A DNA stretch of 64,000 bases from Rhizobium oryzicola (GCF_030504645.1 NZ_JAUKWQ010000015.1:58631-122630); one strand, 5' to 3'. Shown: positions 1-9,656, counted from the first letter of the stretch. Numbers and translations are program-made. The notes: generated by a model not told the origin, from the letters alone.

Positions 1-11
1 GTTTCATTCCT

Positions 12-21
12 TTATAGATAA
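12..21. promoter_or_regulatory. BioR-like operator at the left edge
   Basis: TTATAGATAA, identical to the operator in front of bioB at 63012 and matching the known BioR consensus TTATMKATAA. It lies just downstream of the stop of the SMR gene, so if functional it would serve a leftward gene outside the window, for example a biotin transporter. The match is seen; the function is inferred from one 10-bp word. Confidence 0.5.
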
Positions 22-42
22 ACGTAAGTGGCAGTGCGTTGG

Positions 43-360
43 TCAACTGCCTGAAAGCTTGAGGCCGAGGATCCCTGTGAGGGTAAATGCAAGCCAGAAT
101 AACCGGACCGCTGTAGCCGGTTCACGAAAGACAACGATACCGACGAGCACCGACCCGACTGCGCCGATACCTGTCCAGACGGCATAGGCCGTACCCAGCG
201 GCAGGGTCTGCAGCGACTTACCAAGGCAGAAGATGAAGGCTGCAAGCAATGCTAAGGAAAGGACGGACCAACCCGGACGGCTATAGCCAGAAGCCATCTT
301 CACGCTGACGGCCCAACCGACATCAAGAATTCCCGAAATTATCAGCAAAAACCACGTCAT
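43..360 (-). CDS. sugE: SMR-family exporter, Gdx/SugE type (guanidinium exporter-like)
   Basis: Small multidrug resistance protein of 105 residues with four hydrophobic segments, the usual family length. It works as an antiparallel dimer in the inner membrane. The LPLGTAYAVWTGIGAVG stretch and the WAV motif after the first charged residue follow the Gdx/SugE branch (guanidinium export) rather than the EmrE/Qac branch. Odd feature: the membrane-embedded acidic residue, nearly always Glu13/14 and essential for proton/substrate exchange, reads Asp13 (ILDVGWAV). It is divergent from the LysR-type gene at 688. No guanidine riboswitch was recognised in front of it. Family assignment is firm; the substrate is inferred. 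Confidence 0.88.
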   Translation of the reverse strand: MTWFLLIISGILDVGWAVSVKMASGYSRPGWSVLSLALLAAFIFCLGKSLQTLPLGTAYAVWTGIGAVGSVLVGIVVFREPATAVRLFWLAFTLTGILGLKLSGS

Positions 361-687
361 GCTTGCCGCACTCCACCATTACCTGGGTCACCGCCCGTTG
401 AATGGGGCACTGCTTAAATCGTTGACAGCGGCATGATAGGGAGATTGAACCCGTGACGCTCCTTGTGGTTTGGCAAGCGAGCGTTGCCGAAAGGCAATGG
501 AGCCTATCGCAGCTCATTTTCGATTTTCATTTCGGCAAGGGCGGATTGCAAAATTGCTACAAGACGCTTTTTGCAGCTCAGTTTATGATCCGCAGCCTTT
601 AATGGCCGTCCGGTAATTCGAAATCCAACTTGCCGTTTTGCAATCAAATAAATCCGAAAGCCCTGAATTCCTGCGAGGTGGCAAGGT
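361..687. other. Intergenic region between sugE and a LysR gene
   Basis: 327 bases that must hold the divergent promoters of sugE and the LysR-type gene. I see no convincing operator, riboswitch or small ORF with a ribosome binding site. Confidence 0.5.
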
Positions 688-1614
688 GTGAAAGACTGGA
701 ACGAATTCAAAATCGTACTGGCGATCGGAAGAGCGGGTTCGCTTGTGGGCGCTGCAAAAGACCTGGGCAATGACCACTCTACCGTCTTCCGGTGGCTAAA
801 TGCGCTGGAAGAGCGTCGTGGCGTCAAGCTATTTGACCGGACGACGAACCGCTACGTCCCGACGGATGCTGGTGCGCAGATGATCATGGCCGCCGAGCGG
901 CTCGAAGCAGAAATAATGACTTTGGACCGGTCCATCATTGGACAGGACGAGAGGCTCGTCGGCAAACTCAGGATCACGTCGTCAGAAACGCTTGCCTATC
1001 GCATCCTCAATGAAATATTGGCCGATTTCCGCCGCAAGCATGACGGCATCGAACTGGAACTGCTCGTTGATAACAGGCAGCTCGATCTGCTGCGTCGAGA
1101 GGCGGACATCGCTATTCGCGCCACGCGCCCGCATGAGGGCGAGCTGTTCGGGCGCAAGATCGCATCGACGCCTTGGACCTTCTACGGCAGCAGTGGCTAC
1201 CTCTCGGAACGGGGAAAGCCTGCGAATGTCGAGTCTCTATCAAGCCACGTCGTGATAGGTTGGGACGGCGGTTCCGTCGCGGCTGCGTCGATGTGGTTGA
1301 CCGACAATGTCTCACCGCGGGCCTTCGCCTACCGAACGAGTAGCCTCATCAGCCAACTCATGGCTGTGAAAGCGGGTTTGGGGCTCGCCTTGCTGCCTTG
1401 CTATCTTGGCGATCCCGAACCCGATATCGAACGTGTTCAGGAACCGCTCGCGGAACTCACACGAGAACTCTGGTTGATCACGCATAAAGACCTGCGCACT
1501 ACGGGACGCGTACGGGCATTTTTCGATCATGTTGGCGCCGGCTTGATTGCCCGTCGTGCGCTTCTTGAGGGAGATCGTTCCACTGTTCCCACCGACGCGA
1601 CCAAGGTGAGCTAG
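688..1614 (+). CDS. LysR-family transcriptional regulator
   Basis: 308 residues. An N-terminal winged helix-turn-helix (about residues 4-62, with AGSLVGAAKDLGNDHSTVFR and the RRGVKLFDRTT wing) is followed by a periplasmic-binding-protein-like effector domain (about 90-290). The start is GTG at 688, preceded by GAGGTGGCAAGG. It is divergent from the SMR exporter, the classic arrangement of a LysR regulator and its target, so control of sugE is possible but unproven. The ligand is unknown. Confidence 0.85.
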   Translation: MKDWNEFKIVLAIGRAGSLVGAAKDLGNDHSTVFRWLNALEERRGVKLFDRTTNRYVPTDAGAQMIMAAERLEAEIMTLDRSIIGQDERLVGKLRITSSETLAYRILNEILADFRRKHDGIELELLVDNRQLDLLRREADIAIRATRPHEGELFGRKIASTPWTFYGSSGYLSERGKPANVESLSSHVVIGWDGGSVAAASMWLTDNVSPRAFAYRTSSLISQLMAVKAGLGLALLPCYLGDPEPDIERVQEPLAELTRELWLITHKDLRTTGRVRAFFDHVGAGLIARRALLEGDRSTVPTDATKVS

Positions 1615-1782
1615 GCACCTACGCGACCCGGTGATACCGCAGAGTTTTAACAAGCTTAAGATCAACTTTTATAAAGGAACCCGTTGCATCGAAGAAGTTT
1701 GTTGCATCGGCTTAAGTGATGACTGGAAAGGATGCCATGTTTTCCATCGATGGGTTTAGTTATTGACTAAGGCAACGACCCG

Positions 1783-3240
1783 TCACAACCTGACCTGCGA
1801 CACCGAGTGTTTCTGCTTGTTTATCCTCGCCATGAAGACAAGCCCGATAGCACTAACGATCAGGGCTGCGGCGAAAGAAAATGTCACCTGCATTCCAAAA
1901 GTGGTTGTCGCGGGCGTAACGACCGCCATACTGCTGCCGCCAGTTGTGGCAGCGAATATGGCACCCATCACCGATACACCGGAGATCAGACCGAGATTAC
2001 GGGACAGAGTCAGCATCCCGGATATCACACCTCGACTGTCTGACGGAACATCCGCCATCACAGAGGTATTGTTTGAGGTCTGGAACAGTTGATAACCCGG
2101 TGTAAGAATAGCGATGGCCACGATATAGCCAAGAACTCCAAAACTAGGTGGAAGTATTGTCAATGCCACTGCACCTGCCGCCATCGCAGCAAGACCGATC
2201 ATAGCGATTGACGCAGCGCCGAAACGATCGACCAGCCGACCAGCAACGATGCCGAAGACGATAGATATTACCGGCCCCATCGCCATTATCAAGCCAACCT
2301 GCGTCTCGTCGAGATGCAGCGCTCGCGCAAGATAAAAAGGCCCGACGACCAGGGTTGCCATCATCACGGTAGAAACGAACGCATTTGCTACGAGACTGGC
2401 TGTCAAGCTTATGTCGCGAAGGGCTGAGGGTCTGATCAGTGGCGAGCCAGTCCTGGCTTCGACGATCGTAAAGACGCCGGCGCCGAGGCAAGTCGCAGCC
2501 AGCAGAACCGCATTTAATCTCCCCCAATGACTGTCACCTAACGTCATAGCAAGGCAGTAGGCAGTAAGTGTCCCCGCCAGCAGGAAGGTGCCGATGGCAT
2601 CCAGGCGCACTCGAGCCTGGCGTTCAACCAGCGGATCCGGGGGTAGAGAATACAAGACGAGAACGAAAGCAGCTACACCGACCGGTATATTGAGCATAAA
2701 GATAAAGCTCCAGCCGAGCCTGCTTATGAGAAGGCCGCCTAGAGAGGGACCGAGCGCCGTGCCGATTGCCGACATGGTTCCTAACAATCCCATCGCCCGG
2801 CCAGATCTTTCTTTTGGCACGGTAGCACTAACGACGGCAATCGTAAGGGCCATCATGGCTGCCGCGCCGATGCCCTGTAATGTCCGGGCAGCGATCAAAA
2901 ACCAAAGTGACGGTGCCAGGCCGCAGAGCATCGATGCTCCGGTAAAAATCGCGACCCCCGACAACAGCAATCGTTTGCGTCCAGCAATGTCTCCCAATCG
3001 TCCAGCGCTTACGATCAGCGTGGTGATGGCCAAGAGATAGGCGAGAACAATCCATTGGACTTCATGGAATGGTGCCGCAAACGTGTCAGAGAGTATCGGT
3101 AGCGCGACGTTGGCGATACTCGTTCCAAGCGATGAAAGGAGCATGGATAAGGAAAGACCAGCCAGCGCCCCTGCAAGGCGCGGACGGTTTGCGCGAGAGC
3201 CATTTCGATTGACGGCTTGTGAGTTTAGCGGAGCGCTCAT
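1783..3240 (-). CDS. MFS multidrug exporter, DHA2 (EmrB/QacA) type
   Basis: Inner-membrane major facilitator protein of 485 residues with about 14 transmembrane segments, the DHA2 family length. Typical signatures are present: RLGDIAGRKRLL (motif A) after segment 2 and GTALGPSLGG (motif C) in segment 5. An upstream in-frame extension exists, but ATG at 3240 is chosen because the extension lacks family similarity and overlaps the divergent LysR promoter. It likely exports hydrophobic drugs by proton antiport. The divergent LysR gene at 3361 is the probable local regulator. Confidence 0.88.
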   Translation of the reverse strand: MSAPLNSQAVNRNGSRANRPRLAGALAGLSLSMLLSSLGTSIANVALPILSDTFAAPFHEVQWIVLAYLLAITTLIVSAGRLGDIAGRKRLLLSGVAIFTGASMLCGLAPSLWFLIAARTLQGIGAAAMMALTIAVVSATVPKERSGRAMGLLGTMSAIGTALGPSLGGLLISRLGWSFIFMLNIPVGVAAFVLVLYSLPPDPLVERQARVRLDAIGTFLLAGTLTAYCLAMTLGDSHWGRLNAVLLAATCLGAGVFTIVEARTGSPLIRPSALRDISLTASLVANAFVSTVMMATLVVGPFYLARALHLDETQVGLIMAMGPVISIVFGIVAGRLVDRFGAASIAMIGLAAMAAGAVALTILPPSFGVLGYIVAIAILTPGYQLFQTSNNTSVMADVPSDSRGVISGMLTLSRNLGLISGVSVMGAIFAATTGGSSMAVVTPATTTFGMQVTFSFAAALIVSAIGLVFMARINKQKHSVSQVRL

Positions 3241-3360
3241 AGTTGATCTTCTTAGTTCGGGTTGATTGCACTGGAAGATAAACACCCTGTAAGAAGGCGG
3301 AAGGCGCAGCGTTTGCACTGGAACCGTGCGTACGGCGCCATGATATGGTATCAAAGAGAT

Positions 3361-4266
3361 ATGCAGCGACCCGATTTCAACCTTCTCATTACGCTTGATG
3401 TTTTGCTGGCCGAATGCAACGTGGCGCGTGCTGCCAGGCGTTTGCAACTCAGTCCATCAGCCATGAGCCGAGCTTTGGCGCGACTTCGTGAGACAACCGG
3501 CGACCCGCTGTTGGTGCGGGCAGGTCGTGGTCTTGTACCCACACCGCGAGCGCTCGAACTGAGAGACCGTGTCAACACGCTCGTGCAGGATGTTGAAGCC
3601 GTCCTACGCCCAGCAGAGATGCTGGACCTCCATAATCTTGTCCGGACATTCACCTTCAGGAACCGGGAGGGCTTCGTTGAAACGTTCGGGGCGGCCGTTC
3701 TTGCCAGGATTGCACAAGACGCCCCTGGCGTTCGCATTCGCTTCATGCCGAAGCCTAGCAAGGAAAGCGCGCCGCTGCGAAACGGTGAGATCGACTTGGA
3801 AACAGGTGTCGTTGGCGACGGCGTAGGCGCGGAAGTGAAGGCACAGGCTTTGTTCCGCGACCGCTTTGTCGGTGTTGTGCGAATGGGGCATCGGTTTTCC
3901 GGAAGTCAACCAACTCCATCAGAATTTTGTGCGGGTCGTCATATTCTGATCGCTCGGCGCGAAAGCCATACGGGACCGCTGGACACTGCCATGGCGGCTG
4001 TAGGATTGGCTCGAGATGTAGGAACGGTCGTCACGAGCTTTTCCGAGGCGCTCGCTCTCGCACGTAATAGCGACATGATCGCCTGCGTGCCCGAGCGATA
4101 TACGGGCGAACTGCGCGCCGGAATGTATAGTTTTGATCTACCTTTTGAAACCCAGGAAATCACAATTTCATTGTTGTGGCATCCAAGGTTCGATGCAGAT
4201 CCCGCACATCGCTGGCTACGCCAGTGCATTCGAGATGTCTGTGGTGAAACAAGGCGCCCCAGATAA
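3361..4266 (+). CDS. LysR-family regulator (NodD/YbeF-like branch)
   Basis: 301 residues from ATG 3361. The beginning MQRPDFNLLITLDVLLAE and the helix-turn-helix ARAARRLQLSPSAMSRALAR are typical of the branch that regulates neighbouring exporters or oxidoreductases. The effector domain follows, with a short hydrophobic C-terminal part. Upstream in-frame Met codons (3262, 3340) were not chosen because they overlap the promoter shared with the MFS gene. It is divergent from the exporter at 1783-3240, which it probably controls. Confidence 0.85.
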   Translation: MQRPDFNLLITLDVLLAECNVARAARRLQLSPSAMSRALARLRETTGDPLLVRAGRGLVPTPRALELRDRVNTLVQDVEAVLRPAEMLDLHNLVRTFTFRNREGFVETFGAAVLARIAQDAPGVRIRFMPKPSKESAPLRNGEIDLETGVVGDGVGAEVKAQALFRDRFVGVVRMGHRFSGSQPTPSEFCAGRHILIARRESHTGPLDTAMAAVGLARDVGTVVTSFSEALALARNSDMIACVPERYTGELRAGMYSFDLPFETQEITISLLWHPRFDADPAHRWLRQCIRDVCGETRRPR

Positions 4267-4476
4267 TATTCAAACCGGAAAGGGATGGAATCCATTTGGT
4301 ACCGGGGTTGCCATGAAAATCATCAGAGCCAAGTCGCTCGCCTCTGGAGGAAAGACTGGGCAATCCTTTCCGTACATTTGCGCTTTACTGACATGCCACC
4401 ATAATGTGAACAGTTCCAGTCCGAGGCGGGGGACCATCATCGTCCGCCGGAATAGTGCGTCACTTTGCGATCACGC

Positions 4477-5191
4477 CTACTTTGTGGATTGGGTTTCGAC
4501 CGAAGGACGCTCCGGCCAATTGACTTTTGCGGCAGTTATCAGTTGGCGCGCGCGATCAACATCCGGGCTGCGATACTTGGCTTCGGGGACCTCAGCCAGC
4601 GTTGAAGGATGCACCTGGGCGCCGAGGCCATAGAATTTCTGAAAGCTCATGATGAGAGGACGCCATTTATCGGGGTCAATCCTATTAGGGTTTCCCGCCA
4701 CGAGGATATCCTCCTCGGCATGAACCCGCTGGACCCTCACTTCAAAAGTCATGGCACCACCTTTCAAGCGTTCGTCTCCCTCGGCGATTTCATGAACAGC
4801 TTCCACCACCGCCTCAAGCTGGATGGGGCACTCCAACACACGTGGCGCAGCGATGGTTTCCGCCTTCCTCGGTGTGAGCCCTGCGATGTTGAATTTGTCG
4901 GCTACATGCCGATAACCGCGCGACGTTTTGCGCTCAGGCACGGGTTCCGTTCCTGTCGTAAGCGCAAGCCGATCAACAGCGTCGGCTTGGACAACCGATG
5001 GCAAATTGATAGTGCAAGACCGTGCCAGTCGAAGGTTCTCGGTTGTTTTCGAGTTTCCCGCGAGTCCGAGAATACCCCGCCATGCGAGCCAGAAGATGGA
5101 AGACATGGGCGCGATGTTATGTTCCGCTTTCATTTACGGTCCCAATCAGGGCCACAGGAGTTCCGAAATACAAAATAGCAGGCTCAGTCAT
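4477..5191 (-). pseudogene. Flavin reductase-like FMN-binding protein, frameshifted
   Basis: Two reading frames together encode one flavin reductase/DIM6-NTAB-like flavoprotein. The N-terminus (MTEPAILYFGTPVALIGTVNES) is read from 5191 and stops at TAA near 5122. The rest (NIAPMSSIFWLAWRGILGL to the end at 4477) continues in another frame. The junction sits at ESGT/NIAPM, where relatives have a Gly-x-Pro-Asn-Ile run, so a two-base loss (or one-base gain) explains it. The second part keeps DKFNIAGLTPRKAET and AGNPNRIDPDKWRPLIMSFQKFYGLG, so the decay is recent, or the shift is a sequencing error. An internal ATG at 5133 could start a shorter but unlikely product. Confidence 0.75.
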
Positions 5192-5445
5192 CCGATGCAT
5201 GATATTCGCTCCGTTGGTTGGCACGCCCCAGCCTTGACAGCATTGGAAAACTTGCGACACCCGTTTCTTGCGCTTGGAGTTGCGACAGCTGCAGGTGAGG
5301 CCCAAGCAGTGGATACCATTCTCGAGCATCTGGGAGGCAGGTGGCTAAAGTGGCTAGGGACATGCAACGTGAAGCAATTTAGACAACTGATGAGGCCCCC
5401 GGAGAGTATCTCCCTCTCCAGGCTGCGGTTAAAGATTGTGTTACA

Positions 5446-6063
5446 CTATTTGCTCAGGCCTTCGGCCTGCATCGTTATTCTAACTGCAGGACGACTCATT
5501 ACGATTGACATGTAATGCATAAGATTTGGCCACCTTCCAAGATCGATCCCCCGCCCTTCCGACCAGTTTATGATTGTGAAGCAATAAGCATCGGCGATGC
5601 TGAAACGGTCACCGACGAGAAATTTTGCTGAAGCAAGATGACGGTCGAGGAAGTCGAACCGTTCCAGGAGTCTCTCTTTTGCGACATTTGCCGCATCCAC
5701 ACCATATTCCGGATGAAAAAGCCAAGGACTGAAGGTCTTGTGGAGTTCGGAGCTGATAAACGTCAACCATTCGTGCAGACGATAGTGGTCGAAACCATCC
5801 CGCTCCGGCTTCAGCATCGCGTCCGGCTTTTGATCTGCAAGGAAGTGAAGGATGGCGACACCTTCCGTTAGTATGCGGCCATCATCCAGTTCCAATACCG
5901 GCACTACGCACTTTTCGTTCAACTGCTTGAGGTTACGTCCGTCCGCGACGCGGTGTGGCTCGCTGCGAATATCAACTTTTATCAATTCCAGCAGAATATC
6001 CGCTTCGTTTGCAACAATATGGGCGGCCATCGAGCATACGCCGGGCGCGTAGTAGAGCTTCAT
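5446..6063 (-). CDS. Glutathione S-transferase
   Basis: 205 residues, normal GST length. The N-terminal thioredoxin-fold domain begins MKLYYAPGVCSMAAHI with the Cys-Ser of beta-class bacterial GSTs at residues 10-11, and VVPVLELDDGRILTEGVAI gives the cis-Pro and glutathione-contact region. The all-helical C-terminal domain contains the SIADAYCFTIINW segment. The ATG at 6063 is chosen because AGGAG lies just before it. It is a cytosolic enzyme conjugating or reducing electrophiles; substrate unknown. It stands alone, with no obvious operon partner. Confidence 0.87.
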   Translation of the reverse strand: MKLYYAPGVCSMAAHIVANEADILLELIKVDIRSEPHRVADGRNLKQLNEKCVVPVLELDDGRILTEGVAILHFLADQKPDAMLKPERDGFDHYRLHEWLTFISSELHKTFSPWLFHPEYGVDAANVAKERLLERFDFLDRHLASAKFLVGDRFSIADAYCFTIINWSEGRGIDLGRWPNLMHYMSIVMSRPAVRITMQAEGLSK

Positions 6064-6368
6064 AACTTTTCTCCTGTGCGATTCTTGCCCAGGCATCATA
6101 AATACAGACCTTGAATCGAGTTGTTGCAAGACAACAAGCTTTGGTTGCACGTCAGCAATATGGCTTCAGATAAGGTGAGGGAGCACCGAAGACTGACTGT
6201 CCATTTGCGCCATGCCGGGATAGGGGAAAGCATAGTAAGGAGGATGCTGCCAAATTTCAGGCGTAGCAGGGAGATCTGGCCTTCTTCCAACTCACGCTGA
6301 GTTCAGGGCATCCCCAAATGTCTTGATTTTGGCCCAGTTTAATTGGTCCCAGATATGACAGGTAAGTG
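6064..6368. other. Gene-free stretch between GST and DJ-1 genes
   Basis: 305 bases. It must contain the GST promoter. No supported ORF, repeat or strong hairpin seen. Confidence 0.5.
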
Positions 6369-7442
6369 CTATTCACCACCTGCATATTCAATTTGCAAAC
6401 TTACAAGGTCAGCGGTTTTCTGACCGTAGCGCGCAGCAATTTTTTGAAGTGTTAGGTCGAGAGACAGCGCCGAAATTCCTGCCTGATCCAAATAAGAGCG
6501 ACTATTGTATGTTTTCAATAGTTTATCTGGCACCAGTGTGAGGCCGTGCTTGGACGCGACATTGCTCTTTGCAGAGACAGTGATCGCTTGTGAACGGTAT
6601 GTTCTCGACCAGGCGTCGGCACTGAGGGCAAGGGCGATTTCGTCAAAGCCATCAGTGACTGGAATAGCAAGCGTTTCATGCTCCCAAAAGGACAGATAAT
6701 TCGCAATAACCAAGCCGACATTCCCAGCCTTCAAATGAAATCGTTCGGAATCATGGGTTGCATTCCAATTCGCAAAGCCGAATTGGGCTGCTGTTGCTTT
6801 CGCCTTTGCGCGTCCCCCGATTGCCTCCACTAGTGCCAGGGTCGCCGGGATCGAAGCGCTTACGCCGGTAGTCGTCATTACGTTTGCATCGACAACATAC
6901 CGCCTGTCTCGAACCCATTGCGTCTTTGGAAACTTGGTCGAGATCTTGTCGAATGCGTACCAGTGCGTGGTTGCGTGTCGTCCGTCCAACAGACCTGCGC
7001 GCGCCGCGATCCATGCACCCTCGCAGATAGCACCGACGAAAGCCCCTTTATTCGCCTGCGCACGGACCCAACCTACAATGGTTTCGTTTTTGTTGTCATG
7101 CATCGCAGGCACAATAACAAGATCAGCGCCTTCAGGGTGAATCCTGTCGAAGACATCCATCGTTAAATCGGGCTCAACAGTGAGAGCGGGCATCAGACTG
7201 ACTTTGCCCGCGTTAGAGGAAACGATGATAACATCGGCAACCTCAGCAGTTTTCAAAATACCGTAAGGCACCATTAGATCTGTCGTCTCCGTACCCGCAT
7301 TGTCTGCGACGATGGCCACAATGGGGCGAGCGCGCCCGGCTTTAACTGGAGGAAGTTGAATTGGCTCGGCTAACGCAGCAGTCACATGCGTAAAGAGGAT
7401 CATGAACGGTAGAAGGCAGGCTTTCCGGAAAAGATCGCGCAT
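6369..7442 (-). CDS. Exported DJ-1/PfpI-family protein
   Basis: 357 residues with an N-terminal signal peptide (basic start, hydrophobic core, cleavage near ALA-E at about residue 25), so probably periplasmic. The DJ-1/PfpI domain spans about 40-235 and carries the nucleophile-elbow motif GAICEGAWIAARAGLLDG (Cys140) and ATTHW, the same signature as GlxA-type regulators. The C-terminal 120 residues are not recognised. It is divergent from a GlxA-family regulator that has the same fold, suggesting the two sense or process a related small molecule. Reaction unknown. Confidence 0.75.
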   Translation of the reverse strand: MRDLFRKACLLPFMILFTHVTAALAEPIQLPPVKAGRARPIVAIVADNAGTETTDLMVPYGILKTAEVADVIIVSSNAGKVSLMPALTVEPDLTMDVFDRIHPEGADLVIVPAMHDNKNETIVGWVRAQANKGAFVGAICEGAWIAARAGLLDGRHATTHWYAFDKISTKFPKTQWVRDRRYVVDANVMTTTGVSASIPATLALVEAIGGRAKAKATAAQFGFANWNATHDSERFHLKAGNVGLVIANYLSFWEHETLAIPVTDGFDEIALALSADAWSRTYRSQAITVSAKSNVASKHGLTLVPDKLLKTYNSRSYLDQAGISALSLDLTLQKIAARYGQKTADLVSLQIEYAGGE

Positions 7443-7530
7443 AAGAGGAATCCAAAACAGATGAAGTTGGAGGCAACCTATCGCCGAAATACGTCTGGCG
7501 GAAATGTAAAACTTATCGCATATTCGGCCA

Positions 7531-8526
7531 ATGCGGACACAAAGAGAAATAACCAGGCGGATTGCCTTTATCGGCTATGACGGGGTGCAGGCCTTGGATG
7601 TGGTCGGCCCGATGGAGGTATTTGCCGCAGCGAATATGTATAGACCTCAGCACGTTCCGCCTTACGAGCTCATCCTCGCCTCCCCAAAAGGCGGGTCTTT
7701 GAGCTGTAGTTCAGCCGGAGGCATACGTTTGGGTGATGCCGTTGCCCTCGAAGCCTTGCCCGGGGAAATCGACACACTTATCATCGCGGGAGGCAGCGAA
7801 GACGGGATACGCAAGGCCATCTTTGAGACCAACCTGATTAACTGGCTTACATCCCGCGCCTCTAGGACACGTCGCCTCGCCAGTGTATGCACTGGGGCTT
7901 TCGTGCTTGCAGCGGGCGGCTTCCTTGATGGAAAACGCGCGACGACGCACTGGAATTCAGTGGATTTGCTTAGGGAACTGCGGCCTGAAATTGAGGTTGA
8001 GCCAGATGCTATCTTCGTTGCTGAGCCACCGGTTTACACGTCCGCCGGCATTACAGCGGGAATCGACTTGTGTCTGGCACTGGTTGAGGATGATTGCGGG
8101 GCGCAAACAGCCCTGTCTGTATCTCGGCAGTTGGTTCTGTTTATGCGCAGGGCGGGCGGGCAAGCTCAGTTCAACCACGGACTTGCCACACCGCTCGTAG
8201 CAGAGCCACGCCTGCGTAGTTTAATGAATGAAATTCTGGCCGATCCAACGGGTGACCTTTCAGGTCCTGCACTTGCGTCAAGGATAGGGATGTCGGAACG
8301 GACCTTTTCACGCTCGTTCCGAAGGGAGACAGGTACGACGCCAGCACAATTTGTAGAAGATGCCAGGATTAACCGAGCAAAGATGTTGCTTGAGACATCT
8401 GATTGGCCTTTGGCTCGCATTGCTGAGCGTTCTGGCTTTGGCAGTTTCCACTCCTTACACCGCGCTTTTCAAAAGCGGCTGGGAGTTACACCGGGCTTTT
8501 ACAGGGATCGCTTTGGACTAAATTAA
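7531..8526 (+). CDS. GlxA-family AraC-type regulator with DJ-1/PfpI sensor domain
   Basis: 331 residues. The N-terminal DJ-1/PfpI domain (about 10-190) has the elbow SVCTGAFVLAAGGFLDGK with Cys120 and ATTHW. The C-terminal AraC/XylS DNA-binding part has two helix-turn-helix units (about 230-330), including LASRIGMSERTFSRSF and IAERSGFGSFHSLHRAF and the GVTPGFYR end. In this family the first domain is a degenerate amidotransferase fold used as a sensor. It is divergent from the exported PfpI protein, its probable target, across an 88-base gap. Confidence 0.87.
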   Translation: MRTQREITRRIAFIGYDGVQALDVVGPMEVFAAANMYRPQHVPPYELILASPKGGSLSCSSAGGIRLGDAVALEALPGEIDTLIIAGGSEDGIRKAIFETNLINWLTSRASRTRRLASVCTGAFVLAAGGFLDGKRATTHWNSVDLLRELRPEIEVEPDAIFVAEPPVYTSAGITAGIDLCLALVEDDCGAQTALSVSRQLVLFMRRAGGQAQFNHGLATPLVAEPRLRSLMNEILADPTGDLSGPALASRIGMSERTFSRSFRRETGTTPAQFVEDARINRAKMLLETSDWPLARIAERSGFGSFHSLHRAFQKRLGVTPGFYRDRFGLN

Positions 8527-8710
8527 GATGCTTCGCTAATGGGCAGGGCAACGTCAAGCTCTTTCCCGCCTTTGTAGTTTTCGTAGGATATCGCCTGCAG
8601 ACAGCCCAAACCAGTAATTGTTCGTCGCGAAAATCGATCGTGAGTTACCGACTTTTCCGAGTAAGTTTAGCGAGCAAGATCTCGATGAAAGTTCAATCTG
8701 GGTGCTTCTG

Positions 8711-9280
8711 TTACGAGGTACACGAGTTGCGCAGCATTGCCCGCAATCTGTCCGCCATAAAGTCGGCGCGCTGCTCAATCCCCACAAGAGGAAGCTGGAC
8801 AATCTGATAGCCAAGTCGAGTATAGGTTTCAGCCATGATCAGGCCGGTCGCTTCGGCTTCCTGCCGGTCTTGCTTGCGCTCGGTGTCCTGCGTAAAAATG
8901 GAGTCCCAATACGGAGCGAGGAAAACCTGCTTGTTGTAGGGATAGGTTTTCGCCGCCGCCTCGATATGAGCAGGAACAGGAAGGTTGCAGAGTGTGAGAT
9001 AGCCGACAACATCAGGTATCCCTCGATCCAATATGACAGGCACCTGACTTGCCGCAGCCTCGTGGTAAGAACGCATCTCCCAACCCAACATCAGTTCAGC
9101 GAACATGGCTCGATCTGCCCAAGGCAGACCTGGCCCGTCAATCCTGACCTGATCCTGTATGATTGCTCGGCCTGCCTCGGGCATTGTGTGGAAGCCGCGC
9201 TTGGCCATCGCATTGATCAGACTACTTTTGCCGGAACCGGGACCACCGGTCACGACGAACATATGTTCGGCGTTAGCCAT
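8711..9280 (-). CDS. P-loop ATPase of the AAA_28 type
   Basis: 189 residues starting at ATG 9280, with GGAGTTTC before it. Walker A is GGPGSGKSSLI (residues 12-22). A later DRGIPDVVGYL segment is typical of this group of small kinase-like ATP-binding proteins (AAA_28 domain), often annotated as putative nucleoside kinases or ATPases. No substrate can be read from the sequence. It stands alone between a regulator gene and a decayed operon. Confidence 0.75.
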   Translation of the reverse strand: MANAEHMFVVTGGPGSGKSSLINAMAKRGFHTMPEAGRAIIQDQVRIDGPGLPWADRAMFAELMLGWEMRSYHEAAASQVPVILDRGIPDVVGYLTLCNLPVPAHIEAAAKTYPYNKQVFLAPYWDSIFTQDTERKQDRQEAEATGLIMAETYTRLGYQIVQLPLVGIEQRADFMADRLRAMLRNSCTS

Positions 9281-9656
9281 TGAAACTCCTTCCGCGTGTG
9301 CGGTGAGATTGCATTGATTTTAAGGATGAGGCGCATTCGTGACCGCATTCCATGCGGCAGACTATGCGGAAAGGGCAGAACCTGATGCTGTTTCAAGGTA
9401 GCCGAGCATCAAAAATAGAGCTCCAGAACGTGTAAGTCTAGGAAATTTTGCGGCAGCCGAAAACGCGTTCGAATAACTTTTTTCGCATTACGAATTGAGA
9501 TTTGCTGCACGTTTGGCCCCCACCAGGAATATCTCAAAGCCGACGAGGCATGCTGATCGTCTCGGGCTCATGTGTTGGTAGGATGTGGTTGGTGTCACCA
9601 CACCACGCTCTGCGAAACACAGGTGCTACAGGGCCGGACAGGAGAACTTGTCCACC
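9281..9656. other. Gene-free stretch before the ATPase and after the dapF remnant
   Basis: 376 bases with the ATPase promoter region on the minus strand. No supported ORF, repeat or terminator seen. Confidence 0.45.

Noticed and set aside
425..460. tRNA T-arm-like GGTTCAATCTCC on the minus strand
   Set aside because: The flanking bases do not pair into a T stem and no acceptor or anticodon stem can be drawn.
361..687. Possible guanidine riboswitch before sugE
   Set aside because: No paired ACGR-loop hairpins or ykkC-type conserved segments found on the minus strand.
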